Origin: Amorphoplanes digitatis
GTDB lineage: Bacteria; Actinomycetota; Actinomycetes; Mycobacteriales; Micromonosporaceae
Assembly: GCF_014205335.1 (NCBI RefSeq)
Contig: NZ_JACHNH010000001.1
Span: 7,992,501-8,056,500, forward strand
Direction: 5' to 3'
Length of the DNA stretch: 64,000 nucleotides
Shown here piece after piece: positions 60,300-64,000 of the stretch. Both the position numbers and the translations under genes were made by a program. The notes beneath the pieces are model-generated. The model did not search any database. It was not told the DNA's origin and worked only from the letters and a program-made list of their open reading frames with translations. The stretch's first letter is position 1. Each line of letters begins with the position of its first letter.

Positions 60300-61112
60300 T
60301 TACTGGTCGCCGGTCGCCGCCGGCCGGCTCGTGGCGCTGTACTGCGACCAGGAGCCAGGATAGAGCCGGCCGACGCCGAGGCCGGCATGCTCGAGGGCGA
60401 GCAGGTTATGGCAGGCCGTGACGCCCGAGCCGCAGTAGGACACGACATCCGCGCCGGCCGTCACGCCAACGGACAGGAAACGCTCCCGCAGAGCCGGCAC
60501 CGCCAGGAAACGGCCGTCATCGGCGAGATTCTCCCGGCACGGCAGGCTGCGCGCACCCGGAATGTGCCCCGCCCGCGGATCGATCGGCTCGGTGTCACCC
60601 CGGAACCGCGCACGGTCGCGGGCGTCGAGCACCACGGCCGACCCGTCGGCCGCATCATCGATGCCGGCCAGCCGGTCGGCCGGCCAGGCCCGCGCGGTGA
60701 AGACCCCCGCGGGCCGATCCGGCTCGTCGCGGACCAGTTCACCCTCGTACGCGCTGAGCCCGCCGTCGAGCAGCGCGGCCTCGTGCCCGATGGCGCGCAA
60801 CATCCAGACCAGCCGCGCCGCCACCACACCCCCGGCGTCGTCGTACCCGACCACGACGTCACCGTCGCCGATGCCGACCGCCGCCATGCCCTGCGCGAAG
60901 ACCTCGGGCTCCGGCAACGGATGCCGCCCACCGTCCGCCGAGCCGTGCCGGGCCAGCCAGCGGTCGAGATCCACGAACACGGCACCCGGCAGATGCCCCG
61001 ACTCGTACGCGGCCCGCCCCGACCGCCCGTCGAGATACCAGCGGACGTCGGCGAGAACGACCCGGTCGCCCCGCTCACGCACCCAGTCCAGGCCGACCAC
61101 CGGATCGATCAC
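60300..61112 (-). CDS. Two-domain sulfurtransferase (rhodanese)
   Basis: The 270-residue protein has two rhodanese domains. The N-terminal one is inactive (YDDAGGVVAARLVWMLRAIG, no cysteine), while the C-terminal one has the active loop CGSGVTA with Cys227 that takes the sulfur. It is of the thiosulfate or 3-mercaptopyruvate sulfurtransferase type; CGSGVTA favours the mercaptopyruvate side. GTG start, following a small membrane-protein gene. Confidence 0.88.
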   Translation of the reverse strand: MIDPVVGLDWVRERGDRVVLADVRWYLDGRSGRAAYESGHLPGAVFVDLDRWLARHGSADGGRHPLPEPEVFAQGMAAVGIGDGDVVVGYDDAGGVVAARLVWMLRAIGHEAALLDGGLSAYEGELVRDEPDRPAGVFTARAWPADRLAGIDDAADGSAVVLDARDRARFRGDTEPIDPRAGHIPGARSLPCRENLADDGRFLAVPALRERFLSVGVTAGADVVSYCGSGVTACHNLLALEHAGLGVGRLYPGSWSQYSATSRPAATGDQ

Positions 61113-61124
61113 GTGCCGCTCCTC

Positions 61125-61427
61125 CTACTTGTCATCATCCGGCCTTTCACGGCGCGGCCGGAAACGCAACACGGCGATCACGACCACTCCGACGGCCAGC
61201 GCGCTGACCATCAGCCTCGCCGAGCCGGTCAGCAAGGTCTGGCCCATCACCAGCAGCAGCAACGCCACACCGAAGAGCAGGTGGTACAGGGCGGCGGCAC
61301 GCACCTCGGTGAAGTTGCGCAACGTGGTGGCCGGCGCCTTGCCCGTCACCAGCATCCCCACGCCGAAACCCGCCAGGACCAGGCCGATCACGCCGCCCAT
61401 CACCAGCATGGTGGTACCAAGGCTCAT
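61125..61427 (-). CDS. Small three-helix membrane protein
   Basis: The 100-residue product has hydrophobic segments near 5-28 (MLVMGGVIGLVLAGFGVGML), 46-65 (LYHLLFGVALLLLVMGQTLL) and 70-88 (LMVSALAVGVVVIAVLRF), then a basic-acidic tail. Function is unknown. It lies between yajQ and the rhodanese gene and may be part of one unit. Confidence 0.75.
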   Translation of the reverse strand: MSLGTTMLVMGGVIGLVLAGFGVGMLVTGKAPATTLRNFTEVRAAALYHLLFGVALLLLVMGQTLLTGSARLMVSALAVGVVVIAVLRFRPRRERPDDDK

Positions 61428-61457
61428 GGCCCTCAGTCTGCGCCGCCGCCCGGCGGC

Positions 61458-61952
61458 TTACCGGTAGTTCGTGAACTGCAACGCGACGCCGAAGTCCTCG
61501 GCCTTGAGCAGCGCGATGACGGCCTGGAGGTCGTCACGCTTCTTGCCGGTGACCCGCAGCTGGTCGCCCTGGATCTGCGCCTGCACGCCCTTCGGGCCCT
61601 CGTCGCGGATCTTCTTGCTGATCGCCTTGGCCTTGTCGGCCTCGATACCCTCGAGCACCTTGCAGTCGATCTTGTAGGTCTTGCCGGACTGCCGCGGCTC
61701 GCCGGCCTCGAGCGACTTCAGCGAGATGTTCCGCTTGACCAGCTTCTCCTTGTAGACGTCGAGCGCGGCGACGGCCCGCTCCTCGGTCTCGGAGGTGATG
61801 GTGACCCCGTTCTCCCCCGACTTCGCGATCGTCGTCCCGGTCCCCCGGAAGTCGAACCGGGTACCGAGCTCCTTCTCCGCCTGGTGGAAGGCGTTGTCCA
61901 CCTCCTGGCCGTCGACCTTGCTGACGATGTCGAACGACGGACTGGCTGCCAT
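61458..61952 (-). CDS. yajQ: YajQ family nucleotide-binding protein
   Basis: The 164-residue protein begins MAASPSFDIVSKVDGQEVDN and carries TRFDFRGTGTTI and EDFGVALQFTNYR, hallmarks of the YajQ/DUF520 family. Members bind nucleotides, and some bind c-di-GMP and act as effectors, which is noteworthy near the GGDEF/EAL gene. ATG 61952 is used; the longer frame start lacks a signal. Confidence 0.93.
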   Translation of the reverse strand: MAASPSFDIVSKVDGQEVDNAFHQAEKELGTRFDFRGTGTTIAKSGENGVTITSETEERAVAALDVYKEKLVKRNISLKSLEAGEPRQSGKTYKIDCKVLEGIEADKAKAISKKIRDEGPKGVQAQIQGDQLRVTGKKRDDLQAVIALLKAEDFGVALQFTNYR

Positions 61953-62102
61953 GATCAGACTCCTGCTGGTGGGCCACGTATCGATGTCCACGGAAGGGCC
62001 GAGACGACCCCCCGACATGCCGACCGTACCCGGTTGTGAATCCGGCCGACGGTATGGCTATCCTGTTGTTCGCTGCTGCGGGCGACCGCGGCGGCATGCC
62101 CA

Positions 62103-62183
62103 GGCGGGTTGCCCGAGCGGCCAATGGGAGCGGACTGTAAATCCGTCGCGAAAGCTACAGAGGTTCGAATCCTCTACCCGCCA
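62103..62183 (+). tRNA. tRNA-Tyr (GTA anticodon)
   Basis: An 81-nt class II cloverleaf starts GGCGGGTTGCCCGAGCGGCC with anticodon arm GCGGACTGTAAATCCGT (GTA) and a long variable arm TCGCGAAAGCTACAG. Acceptor GGCGGGT pairs with ACCCGCC; discriminator A. Its 3' end starts the accessory tail of the window. Confidence 0.96.
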
Positions 62184-62193
62184 CAAGCACACA

Positions 62194-62236
62194 GAACGGC
62201 CCCGTGAGCTGCGGAAACGCGCTCCGGGGCCGTTCT
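62194..62236 (+). terminator. Terminator after tRNA-Tyr
   Basis: GAACGGCCCCG and CGGGGCCGTTC are exact complements around a 20-base loop and are followed by TCGTTC. It lies 11 bases after the tRNA. Confidence 0.65.
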
Positions 62237-62409
62237 CGTTCAGTCCGGCTGAGTCCAGCCGAGTCCGGCTCGTCGCGAGCAGTTGTGGGCGTATCGTGGG
62301 CAGGTCGATCATGCGTGTCCCTCTCCCGATACCCCCTTGCCCCGCGCCATCCCGGAGCCGGAGATCCCCGCCGGACGCGAGATGCGGAAGCCGTCCTTAC
62401 TATCGCGCG

Positions 62410-62793
62410 GTGACGACGGTCTACGTGCTCGACGGCAAGCGCATCAACAGCCTCGACGACTTCTATGCAGTCGTGGGTGAGGCGATGGGTTGTGGCGGGT
62501 ACTTCGGGAGGAACCTGGATGCCTTCGCCGACTGCCTCCGCGGTGGGTTCGGCACGCCGGACGACGGTGACTTCAAGGTGGTCTGGCGCGACCACGAGCA
62601 CAGCCGCAACGCGTTGGGGCACGCCGAGGTGATACGCAACCTGGAACACCAGATCCGGACGTGCCATCCAAGCCATCGCGAGTCGATGCGAGAACGGATC
62701 AACGAAGCACGCGCCGGACGAGGCGAGACGGCGTTCGCCTGGCTGTTAGAGATCTTTGAGCAAGAAGTTCCCGGCCAGTTCCGCCTGGAGTAG
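62410..62793 (+). CDS. Barstar-like ribonuclease inhibitor
   Basis: The 127-residue protein matches the barstar fold: TTVYVLDGKRINSLDDFYA, then GYFGRNLDAFADCLRGGFGT (the segment with the Asp that plugs the barnase active site) and HEHSRNALGH. Barstars bind and neutralise barnase-type and often RNase Sa-type enzymes. No RNase gene is adjacent; the secreted RNase at 7537 is the only candidate in the window. GTG start with no strong ribosome-binding site. It lies downstream of tRNA-Tyr. Confidence 0.8.
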   Translation: MTTVYVLDGKRINSLDDFYAVVGEAMGCGGYFGRNLDAFADCLRGGFGTPDDGDFKVVWRDHEHSRNALGHAEVIRNLEHQIRTCHPSHRESMRERINEARAGRGETAFAWLLEIFEQEVPGQFRLE

Positions 62794-62914
62794 GCCGGAG
62801 GCCGCCAGCAGGCCGAGCGCGTCCGGCCCGCGCCGCGATTGGGCGGCGCGTTGATCCATACAAGAGCAATTCGGCAGTGGTTGGATCGCCGGCTGACCAT
62901 CTCCACAGCGAGGT

Positions 62915-63306
62915 GTGAAGTGGAGACTTCGGAATCACAGCCAAGCGCCGATCTTCGACCTCCTCGTCTGGATGGACGAGTGGGAGGACAACCGCTGGGG
63001 CGAGGTGATCGAGGACCAGGCCACCGGCACGGCCAAGTGCGATCCCCCTTGCCCTTCGACTCGTATCCCTATGACCCCCGCGAGTCCTTGGTGAGAGTCG
63101 AGTTCACCGATGCCGCAGGTCTCCGCTGGACGCGCACGATGGGACAGCAGCCGAAGCGATACGTACCGTCGCTGGAGGAGTGTCAAGCACTGGCGTTCGT
63201 AAACGGCAATCTTTCGAACCTGCCCAAGTGGCTACCTCGTTGGATGCGGTCTTGGGACGATCGGCGCTTGAGGCGCGATCAGTTCGACGACAGCCCACCG
63301 TTCTAG
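62915..63306 (+). pseudogene. Frameshifted relic of an unknown gene
   Basis: Two overlapping frames appear to encode one former protein. The first (GTG 62915) reads RNHSQAPIFDLLVWMDEWED and stops at 63092-63094. From about 63045 another frame continues with PFDSYPYDPRESLVRVEFTD and runs to 63306 (RRDQFDDSPPF). The switch lies near 63035-63055. Neither piece alone has a convincing gene start and end. The family is unknown. A single-base error in the assembly could also produce this. Confidence 0.55.
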
Positions 63307-63629
63307 TTCCACCAGAGGACCTTGACCCGCTGGAGAAACACTTCGCGCGGTGATTGTCGAGCCGTAAGGCGAAGGCGTTCGGGTCTTCTCCGCGGCGAGG
63401 GGCGAGGTTGCTGGCCACATCTACCGGGTGCCGGGAGATCTCAATCTTCTCGATCACCGGGCTGCTGCAGGCCGGGCTCCACCCGCAGGTGCTCGCCGCG
63501 CCGCAGCAGACGCATGAGGATCTTTCATGTCTTCAAGGAGGCGACGCCTCTGCTTTGCGTCGGCGTCGACGGTTCCAGCCCTGCCGCAGGCGAGACATAC
63601 AAAGCCTGCGTCAACTATCCCTTCTTCCA
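63307..63629. other. No clear gene; possible decayed DNA
   Basis: Several short ORFs on both strands (for example minus 63104-63457 starting MIEKIEISRHPVDVASNL) have gene-like stretches but no consistent frame or start signal. The stretch is flanked by the frameshifted relic and a partial gene, so it probably contains remains of broken genes. Confidence 0.4.
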
Positions 63630-64000
63630 CTAGAGCCGCGAACGGTTCTCAACCCAAGCGTCGAAGAGGCGCCTATTCTTGGGCTCTCCGAGGTTCTTGA
63701 GTAGCCATTGAGGGTCAAAGTATCGCGCGTTCTCAACAAGCTTTCGAGAGACTGACTCGAGGTAGCCAAAGAAGCGAACATCGAGATAGGCATCGAGCTT
63801 CTGGCAGCTTACTACTTCAACCGTGAAGGTTCCTGAAAGTTCGTCCTCCTGAAGCTCCCTCGTAACGATGGCCCAATCAACTTCCCTGACAGCTGTATCG
63901 CCGTCCTTGACGGAGACAGCATAGATCGGTCCGGCCGTGATCAGAATCGGATAGTAAAAGGAAAATACCGGCACCTCGATCTCAGCTTCCCTACCCTCCT
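63630..64000 (-). CDS. C-terminal part of an unknown protein
   Basis: The minus frame is open from the window edge to the stop at 63630, giving at least 123 residues. A GTG at 63974 exists, but the reading continues smoothly upstream (REAEIEVPVFSFYYPIL), so the gene probably extends beyond the window. The sequence reads YYPILITAGPIYAVSVKDGD and VDWAIVTRELQEDEL, then a charged C-terminus. I recognise no family. Base composition is clearly lower in GC than the rest of the window, a sign of recent acquisition. Confidence 0.55.
   Translation of the reverse strand, partial: EGREAEIEVPVFSFYYPILITAGPIYAVSVKDGDTAVREVDWAIVTRELQEDELSGTFTVEVVSCQKLDAYLDVRFFGYLESVSRKLVENARYFDPQWLLKNLGEPKNRRLFDAWVENRSRL

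Noticed and set aside
62194..62330. Possible integrase remnant behind tRNA-Tyr on minus
   Set aside because: The translated fragments show no tyrosine-recombinase motif; the reading frames run through the tRNA itself.

Overview
The window comes from a high-GC actinobacterium, most likely a member of the Micromonosporaceae (Actinoplanes/Micromonospora group). The grounds are very high third-position GC, frequent GTG and TTG starts, the thiE-(small ORF)-thiO-thiS-thiG-thiE2-thiD-thiC arrangement, a GGDEF/EAL protein with an MHYT-like membrane N-terminus, and the gene order around secE-nusG and rpoBC. Family assignment is inference; no database was searched.

Layout. 1-6 kb: transport genes, namely a branched-chain-type binding lipoprotein and a divergent NMT1/THI5-type ABC importer (permease and binding protein on minus, ATPase on plus) with an F420-type luciferase-like oxidoreductase and a small cupin. 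6-8 kb: a membrane protein and a secreted guanyl-specific ribonuclease. 8-13.8 kb: a TPP-riboswitch-controlled thiamine operon on minus. 13.9-18.2 kb: an ABC-F ATPase, a small methyltransferase, an unknown membrane-anchored protein, a 167-bp palindromic element and truA. 18.3-41.3 kb: the ribosomal super-cluster on minus. In transcription order it starts with rpsL-rpsG-fusA-tuf, then rpsJ-rplC-rplD-rplW-rplB-rpsS-rplV-rpsC-rplP-rpmC-rpsQ, rplN-rplX-rplE-rpsN-rpsH-rplF-rplR-rpsE-rpmD-rplO, then secY-adk-map, two DUF1707 genes, and infA-rpmJ-rpsM-rpsK-rpsD-rpoA-rplQ. 41.3-55.2 kb: two small membrane proteins, rpoC, rpoB, rplL, rplJ, a two-gene ABC exporter, rplA, nusG and secE. 55.2-56.8 kb: tRNA-Trp, a HadA/HadB-like dehydratase pair, rpmG, tRNA-Met and tRNA-Thr. 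56.9-62 kb: a GGDEF/EAL protein, a tiny secreted peptide, a helix-turn-helix protein, a rhodanese, a membrane protein and yajQ. 62.1-64 kb: tRNA-Tyr, then an accessory tail with a barstar-like gene, a frameshifted relic and a lower-GC partial ORF.

Most notable observations. (1) rplK (ribosomal protein L11) is missing from its near-universal place between nusG and rplA; only 64 bases separate them and no L11-like ORF occurs elsewhere in the window. (2) The rpsJ and rpsL leaders share a 25-nt motif (24/25 identical) at the same distance (86-87 nt) from the start codon, each followed by a second hairpin conserved in shape but not in sequence, which suggests a common cis-acting RNA element. (3) A concentric 167-bp near-palindrome supplies the stop codon of one gene and abuts truA. 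(4) The two ThiE-like proteins of the thiamine operon each lack a different part of the usual active-site set, and thiE and thiO are joined by a 26-codon ORF with ATGA overlaps at both ends.
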